Shown here: piece after piece, positions 12,685-26,522 of the stretch
How positions within the stretch are numbered: the stretch's first letter is position 1
Layout: every line of letters starts with the position of its first letter
Source: Ifrita kowaldi
Lineage: Eukaryota > Chordata > Aves > Passeriformes > Cinclosomatidae
Direction: 5' to 3'
Assembly (NCBI GenBank): GCA_013398055.1
Contig: VZRS01001718.1
Span: 105,232 to 169,231 of the forward strand
DNA length: 64,000 nucleotides
Notes under the pieces: model-generated
Databases searched by the model: none
What the model saw: only the letters and a program-made list of their open reading frames with translations
What the model was told of the DNA's origin: nothing
Translations under genes and position numbers: made by a program

Positions 12685-14275
12685 CATCCCATTTTGATTG
12701 TAAGATCACTCCCTGAAACCCTAAGTTGCCATTCTACTCATTAATTACAAACAGCACCAAAAAAACGTGTGGTTTATCTTGTCTGTGTACACAGAACATC
12801 AGCTAATCTTTTATATTATGCAGTTCACAGAACACCACTCTGCTACCTCAGTATTGAGTCCAGCAGCTTTTGTCCACTTTTTCCAAAGAGGCATCTTTGT
12901 CTGCTTTCAAAGACACAAAGAAGTGGGGAATACACCAATATTGCTATTTTGTTCTCATGGTTAACCACCACCAAAATAATTTCCCTACAAGTTTTTTTTT
13001 TTAGTATCTTCTGATTTAAATTATGTAGACAGTTCTTCCTGATGCCATTTTGAACAACTGAAGCCTCAGTCTAACACCTATTTAAATCAAGGGAAACATT
13101 CCTATTGATTACAAAGAGTATTGAACCAAGCTCTGAATTATATATAACACTTTCTGTGGTTTATGAGATGAATGTTAAAGAAAGTCTCTCTTAATTTTCT
13201 AGCAGAAAGAGAATATGGATGATAGAGAGAATGCTGCCCTCTCATGGTTTTATGGATAAACATGATCTTATAAGATATAAAAAATATAAAAATAACATTT
13301 TACGTCACTATGTGCTGATCTCTTCTCTTTTATGTATTGCACTGTAAGGCATACTTGCAACAGGTATCACTCCTGCCACAAAAAAAGGCTATAAAAGCAC
13401 TGAAGACACAGCCCATTAATTGCAGACATGGAAGTAATGAAGCTCAAGGAGAAAGGGTGATGCAAGATGCAAGTTTAGTATCGCTTTCTTTCAATCAATT
13501 TTTTAAGCTCATCCATTCCCCAGATGAACTGTTCCACATGCCATGCTTTCCCTGCTGGATAAGCCCTGGGTGCCACTGCGCAAGAGGTACAGAAATATTT
13601 TTCTAGTTTAAGAGCAAGTCAGTTCCAAATTACTGGGATCTTTTTCCTCTCCAAATGAGTAATTGACTGAGCATGCATAAAGGAATAGAAACAGGTACAA
13701 AATGACTGAGAGTATATCAGGCTTCCTACACATCCATGGTAGCTGTTGAACAGTATGGAACACATCCAGCACACCCAACACACCCAGTGTGTGCAGGACC
13801 CAGGGCAGCTGCTGAACCAACTGCAAGATCAGAGCTGGTGTGGGTCTTCTGTGCCCTCTGTGCACATTCTCTGCCCAGTTGATAATGACCTTTATTGTCT
13901 TTATGACCAGTTGGAAATTCATAATTAAAAACATGGAATTAAATAAGAAGACCCTGTGTGGTGATTTCCCTGGAAAAGGACTCCTGCAGGCTGTTTAAAG
14001 CACCTTCGTATTTTTTTTGTGAGAACTGGATATCATACTGTATAACCTCAGACTGTGAGCTCAGTCACATCTCACATTCTGTGGAATCCTTCATATGCAA
14101 AACCATGAAAGAAACGACATCAAGATGTGCAGACCACTGAAATCTTCAAATAAACATTACCCACATTTATCTATCACTTCCGTACCAGGAATAACAAAAT
14201 TCAATTTTGACTAACTGCTAAACTGTGTTGAATTGGAAAAAAAATGCATAAAGTAAGTAGTCGTATTAAAACAAA
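12685..14275. other. Intergenic DNA, nothing recognised
   Basis: No exon, RNA gene or repeat family is recognised here. Short open frames near 13.34-13.61 kb (plus) and 13.61-13.93 kb (minus) have no recognisable domain. Confidence 0.5.
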
Positions 14276-14560
14276 TCATGGGCCAGAACAGACCATTAGG
14301 TCATGTAGCCTTGTCTCGTGCATAGCAAGAATTTCCCCTAATTACTGCCAATACGTTTTGTTCGACTCTAACAAAACACTCCAGGAAAGCCTTGGTGTGA
14401 AAATGTCAAGATAATTCCTTTCTTCCTTTGTCAGTTTGTGAAGGTTAAATCTCTGCCATTCTTAAGAGTTTGAGTATTTCTCCTTCACTTCTCACTGAAA
14501 GATATGTCTGCCAGTCATCATTTTATAGCCTCATTGACAAAGTATATCTCAATTTAATAG
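14276..14560 (-). mobile_element. Ancient CR1/L3-like fragment, minus strand
   Basis: The stretch GGGCCAGAACAGACCATTAG and what follows has the word order of the reverse-complemented 3' end of old amniote CR1/L3-type LINEs (GGCCAGAA...ACCATTAG.TCAT.TAG, then an AATTTCCC...ATTACTGCC block). It is heavily decayed and has no intact tail. The match is from remembered consensus patterns, so the family name is uncertain. Confidence 0.55.
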
Positions 14561-14585
14561 ATGGGTCTTCCAAACAGTTGTTACT

Positions 14586-14605
14586 CAAAGGATTTTTTTT
14601 TTTTT
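14586..14605. repeat. T-rich tract
   Basis: A short run of T within AT-rich intergenic DNA; a simple repeat with no evident function. Confidence 0.7.
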
Positions 14606-16450
14606 AACGGAGACTTTCTAAAAAAATAATGGCTTTGTCTCCACAACAAACTTTAATACTTTTAATAGTTTGGGGTGTAGTCATGACAATATAACGTAAA
14701 ATAAACTTTTGTTCCCACATGGGGTGGTAAATCCCAGAAGTTTTTGCACTGAAAGGGGAAATCCACTCTGGGAAAATATGGCTTACCCATTTTTTCAAAA
14801 TTGGACTGGGATGTTTTGGTCTGGCCATATTAAGTCTAAAAAATTACTTGGATACCAAATGTGAATATTCAACACATTTCAAATTGTGTTTCAAATTTGT
14901 TTTGGGTCAGGTTATAATACTATAATAGGGTGAAGGGCAGCAGAATAATTCTGGTTTCCAGTTGGTCTCAGGAAAGAAAACCTGTCATATCTATCACAGT
15001 CAACCAGATATATCCCTCTGAGCACAGACTGGATTGTAGTTCTCGTGAGTGTCCTAGAGAAAGTCTGAGTCCAGGCTTCCCCAGTTACTCATCTCTGTTT
15101 CTGCATGGTGCCGGTGTTGCATGTCATGGTAAGCAATTTTAAAATGTCAGAATAAAGTTAGGATAAAAATATACTGTAAATAATTTTTATTCCTCCATTT
15201 CTCTGTAGCAGATTTCTGAGTGTCAAGAATCAGCTCACACATAGAATCATATTAAAAAATCACTTGAACATATCTCATTGTCTCTTCCCAAAGTAATTGC
15301 ATCAGAAAAAACACAGGAGAAGAAAAGCTTATGACAATTAACATTGCCATATGGAATATCTGCTTGACACATGCCTACACAAGAGGGCAATTCAGACAGC
15401 TAAGCAAGCATACCTTTTCAGTTCTTCTCAAAAGACTCAAGTGAAATAAGTACCTGGCAAAATTATAATAGATAAGGTCCACTTTGGAGACTATCACAAA
15501 CCTCAAATTTCCATTCCACTAAGAGATCTGATGCCGGCAAACAGAAGGAGATGCACCTGTAGCAAATCCACAGATCCAAAGCGAAATACTCAGAGATTTG
15601 CATCCTCTCTGATTCATACGATGTTGTAAGAGGCTTGTCTCTTATTCAGATACACATCTTGCTAACAAGGCTATCCTGTTACCCATATACTCTGCGTTCA
15701 AGTTATAAATGTTTCCCTAATAGAAGGCTACATTGAAATACGACCACATTGCATTTATCATACTACATTGAAAATGCATAAAAGCAATGGTGCAAGTTAA
15801 ATAATGTTTGTCAAAATCTACCCTGGCATTTTGATTCACCCAGTCTGCTGGTAAATGTTCTTTCTTCCTCTCCGCAGCTATGCTAAATACAGCATGGCAT
15901 ATTTTATATATTCAGGATTGGAAGGCATTTAATTCATTACATCATACATTTTCAGAATCTTAACCAGAAATATACCTTGCCAAATATATGTATTTAGCCA
16001 GTGGCTAAACCTAATGTTACAGAAAACAACTTCAGAAGGCTGTGCAATCCTAGGAAATTATATGCAAGCTCTGTAGCCTGAAGCTTTAGAGAAGTGGCTT
16101 ATGGACAACACTACAGACTCTCCAGCTTCCAGGATTGGGTGTAGCCAGGCATGACAACCATTACCGTAACCCAAGCTGATAAGGAGAATAAATGATCTTG
16201 CTCCAGAAGGTATTTTCAGTCAGTATTGTCACAGGCCGATAAATTTTTTGGTCTGTTGCGCCAGAGGAAACAGAGCTCTGCCTGAAGGGGCTGAAGGGTA
16301 GATGCCATAGAGCCATCCACCAGTGCACATGAATGAAAGATCCGAGATAAAAGGATTGAAGAAGGGGAAATGGCATTTAGTCATAGGTGTCTTTGGGTCC
16401 ACTGAGCCCGAATTTTCCATCACTGTTGAGCATGGTCAAGTGCCAGGGAG
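14606..16450. other. Intergenic DNA, nothing recognised
   Basis: No gene, RNA or clear repeat is seen. The sequence is AT-rich and apparently single-copy. Confidence 0.5.
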
Positions 16451-16668
16451 AATTACAGAATCACAGAATCATTTAGATTGGAAGTGACCTCCAAGATTAT
16501 TGAGTTCAACCTTTGACTGATCACCACCTTGTTAACTAGACCATGGAACTGACTGCCACATCCAATCATTTCTTGAACACCTCCAGGGACAGTAACTCCA
16601 CCACCTCCCTAGACAGTCCATTTCAATGCTTAAGAATCTTTTCTGCAAAAAAATTCTTCCTGATTGGT
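16451..16668 (-). mobile_element. CR1 LINE 3' fragment, minus strand
   Basis: It starts with CAGAATCACAGAATCATTTA, the reverse complement of the CR1 3' tail. It then shows the CR1 landmarks in order: GGAAGTGACC, CACCACCTCCCTAGACAGTCC and the final TTCTTCCTGAT. The copy is 5'-truncated at about 220 bp, noncoding and moderately diverged. Confidence 0.9.
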
Positions 16669-16742
16669 GGTGGCTGGTTAGCCTGTGGTACAAGGCAAAA
16701 ACAGAGTTCTTTGGCAAGACAGTCCCTAGTACCAGAGACTAC

Positions 16743-17264
16743 TGTCTAGGTCAGGGTGAGAACAGAAGCCTCTCTCAGAATGCTTTGTTCTGTTATGTTA
16801 ATCTACCCCAGTTCTGCTTCCTTGGTTGGCTCGTGAGCCTCTCTGCCCCCTCTTTACCTTGTATGTCCCCTGCCCCAGAAAGTTCTCCACTCCAAGTTCC
16901 CCCCATTGGCCTTTGCCCTTCACCACACCCACAGAGCTTCCCCACTGGCTCCCATTCCCTAGTCCTGCCTTTGTACTGCTGCTTCAGACCGTTGGTCCCT
17001 GGTGCTTGCCCTGCTCCTGTACTTAAACCTGGGTCCTCCATTGTTTTTTGTCTTTGCGCGTGGAGCCGTTCACGGTGTGGCTGCAATAAACCTCTGTCTG
17101 TGGAACCCCAAACGGAGACCCTTCCTGCCTCTTTGCCACTGACCCATGTTACTGAAGCTGTCCGTGTGTGTGTGTGCACGCGTGTGTGAGTGTGTGGCTG
17201 CCCTGCCGAGCGGCTTACGAGACGCTTTTGGAAGATCGCAGCACCTCGCGCTCCGGCACAGAAA
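16743..17264 (+). mobile_element. Solo LTR-like element, plus strand
   Basis: This block differs in composition from its surroundings. A pyrimidine- and C-rich upstream half is followed by a TACTTAAA box near 17,019, a polyadenylation signal AATAAA at 17,085-17,090 and a CpG-bearing end that reads ...CTCCGGCACA. This order (U3-like, signal, U5-like, TG start, CA end) fits a solo LTR of an endogenous retrovirus lying just beside the CR1 at 16.5 kb. I could not find a target-site duplication, so both ends are approximate, and no internal retroviral sequence is attached. A TG/CG-alternating run at 17,165-17,200 lies in its right half. Confidence 0.55.
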
Positions 17265-19684
17265 CCACAGAGCACGAGTTAGCGATACTGATTGAGGTGC
17301 TCTTGCTGTATTTCAGAAATGCTGCTTTTCTCTATGGAAATATTCTTACTGAAATAGCTGTACAGTGAAAACAGCTCCAGACCTACAAAACAGAGAGTCA
17401 CCTTCTGCTTTATACATGTTTTGCGTTAGCTGTGCCTTGGGGTTGTTTTTTTACCCATGCCTCATCTTGCCTTATTAGTATGGATAAAGGAGCTGATGAC
17501 TACAGAGATTACAAGGTTTTTATTCAGTATCCCCCAAGGGCCATTTTGAGCATTTTTGTAGCTATTTATCTACCCAAAACAGAAAGCAAATGGACGAATG
17601 AAAGAGAGGGGAATGAAGCATTATGCAAAGAAAGAATTGAAAGAACTGGGATGGCTTAGTCTGAAGAAAGGGACCTTCTAAAAAAGTAACAGCAAAATTA
17701 GCCGTTCTCTACCCATATTGAGCACAGAAGAGAAAGGAATGAAGTTAAAAGACAGCAAGAGAACTGTAGGCTGCACCTGGAAATACTTTCTGGTTGGAAG
17801 ACTGGTGAATACTGAGAGAGGTTGTGTGAAAAAGCTATGGCTTCAGTGTCACTAGGCCTGTGTAAGTAGAGGTTGTAAAAACCTTTGTCAGCTACACTGA
17901 TTTTATCTGGAGACAGCAGAAGGTCTTCCCTGGCTTCTCAGGGTCCTTTCTAGGGAACAGCCATAGTCCTGAATAAACTGTTCAACTTTTGCTCCCTTTT
18001 TACTGACACTGAAATCAGAAGAGCTACAAGTTAGGAAAGCCTCGGGAAAGAACCAGGCAACATTTCTGAAAGGTTTAGGGAGAGGCTTTCCAAGTACCTT
18101 TGAAGACTTTAGGCCCACCACACCCATTGTCACCACAGAGAGAGCGTTAGCAGAGGGGAAGGGATGAAGCCATGTGAGGACATTTTCTGTTGGGTGTTTA
18201 CAGAAGTAGACAGGGAACTAAATTAACAAACTCTTGGCAGAGTTATGAAGCAAGAGCTTTGTATTTATTGTTCATAAGGAGGTATTGCTGTTTTCTACCA
18301 CTAAGCCTGCATGTCTTTTCCTCTGAATGCAGTTCCAGCAGTCTCCTATAAATTATTGGACCTCATTGCAAGTGTTGCGTATTTGGGGCACATCAGGAGG
18401 CAACCCAGTCTGCAAGAGCTTGAGCTGGGGATGTTGGTTTCAAAAGAAGATCTGCCCAACACCTATCCAAACCTGTCCATTGTTTTTGCCAGGAACACCA
18501 AGAAGGAGGCTTACAGACAGAAAATTACTTTTTCCTAGTACTGGCCAGAGATCTTTTTGCAGAAAACTGAGGAAAAAAAAAGTACCTCCTAGTAGAGCCA
18601 CCTTTCCTACCTCCCTGATGGTCCTTACCTACCAGGTCTAAGAAGAAGAAGCAAGTAGTTGCGAAATGGGTCTGAAATGTTTGATTAGGTATAGGGGAAG
18701 AAGCAAAGCTCAGATTTTCAAGGAGCTTAAAGTTCAGGGCTGAGTTTGGGATGTATTCTGTACAAGAAAGCGGGGGAGGTATTCACACCAACCAGCTGAG
18801 GAAACACAGGGAAATATATCTGTGGACTCATATCACCATAAAATGAATGTGCTTAAATCCTCTGAACAGCTTTGCAATGGCACAGGATAATCTTCTAATA
18901 AGACCTTTTGATCAGGGGAGGCCTTGAGAGAAACCCAGATGTACATCTGGAACAACAATCTTTCCCCTGGCTGCACCATTCCCTTCCAGGGAATCGCAAG
19001 TTCAAGGATGGCTGAGGCTTTGAAATACACCACAGTACTTTTATCTAAGCAAGGCAAGTCCTCTGCGCATCCCACAGGCACTATCAGGTACTAAGTTTCC
19101 TGGAAGTCATGTAGTGTCAGTCATTCTTAGTACCCGTCAGTTTTTCTAGTGAACCTTTTCCAAGCACTTTAAAGCAAGACTCAGCCTTTTGTTGCAGCCT
19201 GACATCTTTTCCAACCATTTCTAGGATTTATCTGGTGTACTTCAGACATGCTGTAGGCTCTGCTCCAAATCATGCTTGAAGAACCATTTGTTTTAGTCAT
19301 TTCTGGGATAGTCTGTACCTCCCAGCGCAGCCTAGTCCAGGCACTTGCTCTCCCAACACAAAAGTGACTCTGCCAAGACACTGTCTTCTCCACCCCTTCT
19401 CTCTTGGGTGAACTCACTGTCCCCAAATAGTTTAATCTTCCCACTTGGCTGTAGCTGCCTCTTCCAATGAAACTAAAGCCACTGGCAATCAAACCTTCAT
19501 TCTTGAGAGAAACACCAAGAACAGTCCATTGGTCTGTTTCTTGATCTTTTGATTTTGAGGCTGTTTCTTCCAGTCAGAGGCAGAAGATAGAAGGAAATAT
19601 GTTCTCCAGTCACAGGAAATTCGGGGGGCAGGCTTGAGCAAAGGGGGAGTAGCTCCAGGAGAGAAACAATTAAAATAGAAAATA
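17265..19684. other. Intergenic DNA, nothing recognised
   Basis: No gene or RNA is recognised. Some short open frames are present but none carries a known motif. Confidence 0.5.
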
Positions 19685-19734
19685 ATGAAATGAGATGAAA
19701 TGAAATGAAATGAAATGAAATGAAATGAAATGAA
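19685..19734. repeat. (TGAAA)n pentanucleotide microsatellite
   Basis: About ten tandem copies of a five-base unit (TGAAA with a few variants at the edges). A tract of this length is likely to be polymorphic in copy number. Confidence 0.95.
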
Positions 19735-22117
19735 GTTCAGTGTCAGAATCTGAGTGGTATTTATGGCTATACAGAAAAATATGAGCATCTATGTGGTTTC
19801 AATGTTTTTTGAGAGCAATAAAACTAACATGGATCTAGTCCAATCTCTAAAATTCTGCCACAGTGTGTTATTTCTAATTCTCGAAGATTAAAGCAGCCTC
19901 TGGCTCTCCCTCAGTGGCCCAATAAGTATTGCAGGCTGCCAGAAAATAAACAAGCTGTATTAAGTGCCCTCTGTGATGGTGTTTCTTCCAAGAATGGTTG
20001 GCACTATCTCTGTAGCCATTGCAAGTTCTTGCCAATGGCCATGACTAAGAAGTGGATGGGTAATTGTGACCCCTTTTTTCTGGTTTCTTATATTCACCAC
20101 AGGTATAACACACCACAGTGAATTTGGTATTAAAGGTATTGACAATGCATAATAGCAAAAGTTTCTCTTCGGGCATTCATTATTTACAAGAAAACTATTG
20201 AAAAAAATAACCCAAGGTTAAACTTTGTTAGTAACTGGTGTGGATTTAAATTTATTTAACAGCGGAATTCACACTTGAATCACAGCAGCATTTTCCTTTC
20301 CTGGGCAAAGGTTTGACTGCTGACAGGGTTTTCCAGTAAAGAAACTCAAGGGACCTTCAATCTTTCCAGTTGAAGACTCTCTTAATTGTGAATCAACTAC
20401 TTGGAGCTGCATTCCAAGGAACTATGGAACTAGAGAGAAAAAATAAACACAAACAATGCATTCCACTCTATTTTGAGAGGTTTGCTGTTTTCCTTTTTTA
20501 AAATTTTTTAATCAGTGCAGATATTAGCTCAGATGCACATTCTCAGCTTTCTCAGTGTTCTCTATAACACATCCTTTACAGGAAAACCCTAATGAGGTTT
20601 TAGATTCAGACTGTGTTATGCTTGTGCTCTTTCCAGTACTCGGGGGAAACAACACATTGCCAAAGTTCCTTCAATGTTTATATCTTGGAGGCAATACCTG
20701 GTGTGTGAGATCACTGCACACACCCAGGCTTTTCACTTTGAGACAATTCTTGTAAGTTATAATTCAACATAAAGACAATATGTTTTGCAAAATGCATTTT
20801 TTTTCCAGGACCAAGAATTATAACTGTTCACACTTTGGTTCATACTTTATCCATGTTTTCTTTGATCTTTGGATAAAGTATCAAGAGGATGCATCAGGTG
20901 GTGTGGAATATTGATGTAATTTTCTGGTGACAGAAGAAGGGAGGCTTGTGAATGAGATCTGACAGCTCTGGGAAATGATGTGGGTAAAAGGAAGAATACA
21001 AATCAGAGTATTAAATTTCCACTGGATTTTATCTAAAATTTAATGAAAAGAAAAGAAACTGCTGAGACACGTAAGCTGCTAGTCGTTACTGACTACAGCA
21101 CATGCAAACATATAAACCCACTGCTTTGCATGAGATTAAAAAAAAGGTGCTGCATTTTTGCAGTGTAATTGATAAAGCTGAGTAAATAACTCAGTGTACA
21201 GTACACTCAGGAAGCTGGTGCTCAGTAGATTCTGTGAGAACAAGCAGCATTATGCTATTATATTCCACTTATGAGATACCAGTATACTCTGGGAAAAAGT
21301 GAATCAGGCCCTGTCCCTGGGAATTTCCGCCTGACAATATTTAATAGCTGCCTGAGGGGGTCAACAGGGGACAAGAGATCTGGTCAGCTCATTTCCTGGT
21401 CCTTAGGTGCTGGTTTAGGCTGTACTGGTTTCTTGTCATTACCAGTGGACTTAGGATTTGAACGGAGGGAAATTTGGTGCTCATGAGTTACGTACACACC
21501 CTCCTCACTTTTTGGTGGTATGTCTTTTCCCTGATTCATGGCTTGAGACCAGTGCTCTAAGTAGAGACAAAAAGAAAAGGAGGATGTCGTTCCGTCTCAG
21601 CAGGAGCTGCTGCCTTGTACAAACACAGCAAACACATACACAGTGTCTAGCAGGAAAATTTTATGGTTTAAAAGCAAAGCCTTTGAACTAAACACAAATC
21701 CCTTGCAGCAAAAGTGAGAAGAATTTTAGTGTTCAGCACAGGAAATACTTTATGCTTTTTTCCCTAGTAGAAGCAGCACAAAGAATAATTCATACTGAAT
21801 TGAAGTTTTGTGGTGTCTCAACTTTGTTTAAAACAATTTTGAGAGTCCAACTCTACAGAGTCTGGTAAAAAATCTATTTTTCAATCATTTAGCTGACACA
21901 GTGTGGTCTCTTTTGAAGGATACAGGGCAGCCAGAGTGGTCAAAGAGCAATTTCCTTTAAGACAAGAACAGGTTTGATTTTTTCTTGAAAGGCCTCATCC
22001 CTTTTTTATTGAAATACAGAACATTCTTACTCAGATGAATTCTGGGCCTCAGAAGTCCTGTAAATAATTTTGTGTTTTAACAGCTAAACAAGGTGAATGG
22101 ATTTCTCAGGATGGGAA
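19735..22117. other. Intergenic DNA, nothing recognised
   Basis: No exon, RNA gene or identifiable repeat is seen in this AT-rich stretch. Confidence 0.5.
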
Positions 22118-22432
22118 GTGGAGGGGCAGGTACAGATCTCTTCACTCTCGTGACCAGTGACAGGACCTGAGGAAATGGCCTGAAGCTGGGTCAGGGGAGG
22201 TTTACATTGAGTATCAGGAAAAGATTCTTCACCCAGAGGGTGGTTGGACATTGGAACCGGCTCCCCAGGGAAGTGCTGACAGCACCAAGCCTGACAGAGT
22301 TCAAGAAGAGTTTGGACAATGTTCTCAGGCACATAGTGTCACTCTTGGGTTGTCCTGTGTAGGGCCAGGAGTTGGACCTGATGAACCTGATGTGTCCCTT
22401 CAAACTGAGCATATTCTATGATTCTGTGATAC
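22118..22432 (+). mobile_element. CR1 LINE 3' end, plus strand
   Basis: About 315 bp of the CR1 3' region in sense orientation. It contains GGGGCAGGTACAGATCTCTT, GGACCTGAGG, the CTTCACCCAGAGGGTGGTTG block and CCCCAGGGAAGTG. It ends with the family tail ATTCTATGATTCTGTGAT at about 22,410-22,428. The copy is 5'-truncated and fairly well preserved, so it is younger than the CR1 fragments at 14.3 and 35.4 kb. Confidence 0.95.
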
Positions 22433-25400
22433 AACAATTCACACATTCACTGACATACCTCATTTTCAATGAAAAAAGGCTCCTAAAAATGCAATTAAAT
22501 TGATGATTTTTACTCCAAATGATGCAGGAAAAATGCATCTAATCCAAATATGCACCTGTGGCTGGATCAGCACATTCAGTTACTACTTCTGCTCACAAGA
22601 TCCACTTTTTTGTCTGAGCTCAGCATTCAGAAGCCATTCTCCTTCCTAGGGCTGTTTGAGATTCATACAAAATGAAAATGCAGCGTGATAAATTGAGTGT
22701 GCTCACAACACAAGTAGAGTGCACTGAGACCTGAGCCACAGCCACTTTCATTTAAAGATGGTGGGAAGAGGTGAGCGACAGAGTAACTCCAAGGTTATGG
22801 CACTTGCTCAAGTAGGAGAGCTGGCATGTGGACCTTCTAGGATGACAGAGCCCAAGTCCATGGCTTTTGCTTCACAGGACAGAGCCTAACCATCATGCTG
22901 GGAGTAAGGAGTACACTATTCTTTCTCACTGAAATCGGGACACTTTGTAACTTGAATTTGAGGTTCATGAGTTCAGAGAGAGAGCAGTGACCAGACCTGG
23001 AGTTGGTAGCTCAGCAGTATGAGAGCTCTGCTTCTAAGGCAGGGCTTAGATTTCAGGTATTCAGTATCAACACACTCAAACTTTTGTTATCTTTTGACCT
23101 TTTACCTCATGAAAGAGAGGGAATCTTCAGTAGTGCTGCTTCTTTGTAACAGAGACCAAAGTGCGCACTGAGTGAAACTGGATTGAAGAGACATTGCAAA
23201 GCTTTAAATGAAACATAGTTAGGCTCATAAAATTACTCTTTACCCTCAAAAAGTTTCCTTTCCATCTCCTCCCCACAAAAAGACTTATATTTCCTTTTAC
23301 TTTTGTTGGGGGTACTTACAGAAGTCTTAGTGATGGCTGCAGACCACCTAGGTGATTTTCCTGCACTGGGTCATTTCAAACAAGCCACAGAACTAAGTCA
23401 CCACGAAGTGTCTACAAATATAAACACATAAAATTCATGGAAGCATTGTTCACTTACCATATAACATAGCCAAGCATTCCTTCCTGTTATTGCCATCTTA
23501 TTATTGGGAAAATGCCCAGTCCTGCTCATTCTTACAACTCAGCAGGTTCTTTTCAGCCAAAAGTGTGTTTCAATGAGAGATGAGCGGGCGAATTCACTTT
23601 TAAGTTTTTATTAAAGGATTTCATGTGACCTTGGCAACAAAATGCCTTTTAAATAATTTCATATGACTATGATGATCAATGCAGAACCAAGATTTGCAGA
23701 CAGCGAGTTGGTAGAAATTGCTGAACCTAAGGTTGAAACAAAGACACTCATTCTTCCACGGGGGGAAAAAAAAGATACTCCTTTGCCATCCCTCTGTTTT
23801 TGCTATAAACTTTTCCATTTGTGCTGTGCTGTTTGTGTCTTCGGCACTGGTGATGAGTTAAATTCAACATAAAGACAACAACATCATCCTGAAATTTAAA
23901 GCAATGTTTTATTTTGGTTTAAGTCTACTGAAGTAGATAGTGTTAAAGGTGAATGGATGGAAATGGCTGTAGGATGCTGAAGAATCAGCTCCTTTGAAAG
24001 CAGTGAAAAAACAGAAGTTGCCATTAGAAGCAGTTTAGCAGCAGGCTGAAAGGAACATTAGAGAGACACACAGAACAAATGGAGAGCTCATTAGAGACTG
24101 ACTGTGGCAGGCCAAGCAGATAGACTGGTTGGGTATTTCCACATCCAGCTCCAGAACTTCAATCATTCAAAGGAGTGATTTTTTTGAAATTGTATCTATT
24201 TTGCTAAAGTATCAGCAAGGCAAGCTAAATTAGCAGATCTTAGTAGGAAGAAAGTAAATTAAGTCCCCATTATATCAGCTCAGATAACAAACCACTTGAT
24301 ACAAACTGCCTTCACAAAAATGTGACACCACTTCTGCTATACAGCTTTAACTAGAACAACTGTAACTGCTTCATTTGACTTTGCATCAGTAGCTTCTCAT
24401 TGTGCCTGTGTTCACAGTACCACTCTGCTATTTCCAACAAGACAACAGTGGCAGGGTTCTTTCTAGTTCTTGGGGATGTTTCAGAGTAGGGAGTAGAGAG
24501 GAATTGTTTTGCACTGCCAAGACAGAATGTGACTTTGGATCTTGGCAATGAGAAATTTCATACAGGTTTGGGTGACCTACAAGTAAAAATTTGATTTTTG
24601 GCATCAAGTTTATTCACTTTACTGGTCATTCAGGAAAGGGTAAAGATTAGAATCACCAACTCCTTCCTCAGTTAGTTCCTCTTAACAGAGTCTGTTGTTT
24701 CTCAGTTTACATATAAAGCAAGCTTTCATGCTAGAACTGATATGGCTTATTTCAGTTTCACACTATTACATTTCCCAGGGCTAAGCTAGGGACTCCAGGG
24801 AGTCCAGCAATAGCTCTCCTTCAGCAGTGAGAATGAGAAGGCTTGGCACTGAAATATCCATCAAAACAGAATTCAGTGATGACAAACATAAAGGGATCCA
24901 TTATCTGCTTTCCTATATATATTACAGACCTTGGACCTCCCTGGTTTTCAAGATCAGAGAGAATAAAATGGGTGGCAGGATATGAGGCCGTAAGTACTAC
25001 TCATATTCTCCGTGTAGCAATGAAGTAGGGCTGAGACAGTACTGAATTTTATGCTGGCTTCCTGGGCAGGTGTGCTTTTCACCCTGGCTAAGGGACATAA
25101 CATTTTCTTAACTCCCAACAATTGTGGAATGCATTGCTAACCTCACCACAGCCTGCCACAAGTGCAAACAGCAACCTACGGCAGCATGACAAACCTACCT
25201 CCGTGTCCCGCTTCGAGCTGCCTTCTCCTTCCAGCCACATGCATTCTGGCAATCATTCAGTCCCTTACTGTCCCTCACCTGCTTTTTGTGAAAACAATGT
25301 AATTTCCATTACTGGCATCCAAACCCCAATGTTACAAATATAAAAATCAGACGGCTATTCCCTCTTTCTTTATGGGATTTTCCAAGATTGTCTTGGATAT

Positions 25401-26065
25401 ATTTAGTATTCATGTGTAATGAGTCAGAGTGTCCACCTGTGGTCTCCATAAACCGATTTTGTAAATAGCATTGACTGATGTGACTCAAAAAAAAAAAAAA
25501 AAACCCAAAAAAAAAAAAGCCAGTTTCTGTTTTCCAGTTTTAGTCTGAATTCAAACACTGTTTGCAGTTCCAAGAACTCTGTGGGTTTCATGCTCTGGGT
25601 CAGTGGGTGGGGAATACTGGAAAAGACACACTCCATCCTGTCCCCTTGTTCCGGTGGGCTGTAGGTCTGCAGAAAGATGACTTTATTTTATAGCACAGCA
25701 AACAACCTTTTCATTTAGCAACTGTTTAATATGGAACCTGTAGAAGAGGCCCTGGCATACATATCTTCCTGTGTCCCTTCCTCACTTGGATGTTGCTTTT
25801 GAAAAACATTGAATTCAGCACAAATGAATGCAGAAAATGAGCTGAGGTCTGTTTTTTGTAGGTGCTGAAAAGCATGGAAGGATGTAAGTCTGACTGACAT
25901 TCTGTAATGCTTTGAACAATATGGGAGAACAGCTTCAGTGTTCTGTTATCTAAGCTCAATTTAGCCTCCTGCTGATAGAGGTGGCCACATTGTGAAGTGC
26001 ACCTAAACTACTTATTTTGGACTGAAGTCACTTGTGTGTGGTGTGAAGTCCTTTGGGGCTGCAAC
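22433..26065. other. Intergenic DNA, nothing recognised
   Basis: No gene is recognised. A short A-rich tract lies at about 25,486-25,518. The rest appears to be single-copy AT-rich sequence. Confidence 0.5.
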
Positions 26066-26522
26066 AGAATCATAGGATTGTTAAAGTTGGAAATGACCTC
26101 TAAAACCATGGAGCCCAACTGTTAACCCAACCCCACCGTGTCCTTTGCTAAACCCTGTACCCAAGTGCCACATCCACACACCTTTTGAAAACTTCCAGTG
26201 ATAGTGATTTCACCACTTCCCTGGGCAGTCCATTCAAATGCCTGACCACCCTTTCAGTGAAGAAATTTTCCCTAATATTCAATCTAAACCTCCCTGAGTG
26301 CCACTTGAGACCATTTTCTCTTGTCCCATCAGTTTTTATCTGGGAGAAGAGACCAATCCCCACCTGGCTGCAGCCTCCTTTTAGAGAGTTGTGGAGAACA
26401 ATAAGGTCTCCCCTGACCCTCCTTTTCTCCAGGCTAAACCCCCCCAGCTCCCTCAGCTGCTTCTCCTCAGATTTCTACTCCAGACTCTTCACCAGCTCCA
26501 CTGCCCTTCTCTGAACACGTTG
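26066..26522 (-). mobile_element. CR1 LINE 3' fragment, minus strand, about 455 bp
   Basis: It begins with CAGAATCATAGGATTGTTAA, the reverse-complemented CR1 tail. The CR1 landmarks follow in the expected order: CACCACTTCCCTGGGCAGTCC, the CCCTAATATTCAATCTAAACC block, the GGAGAAGAGACC segment, CTCCAGGCTAAAC and CTGCCCTTCTCTGAACACG. It is one of the longer copies in the window and is noncoding. Confidence 0.95.
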
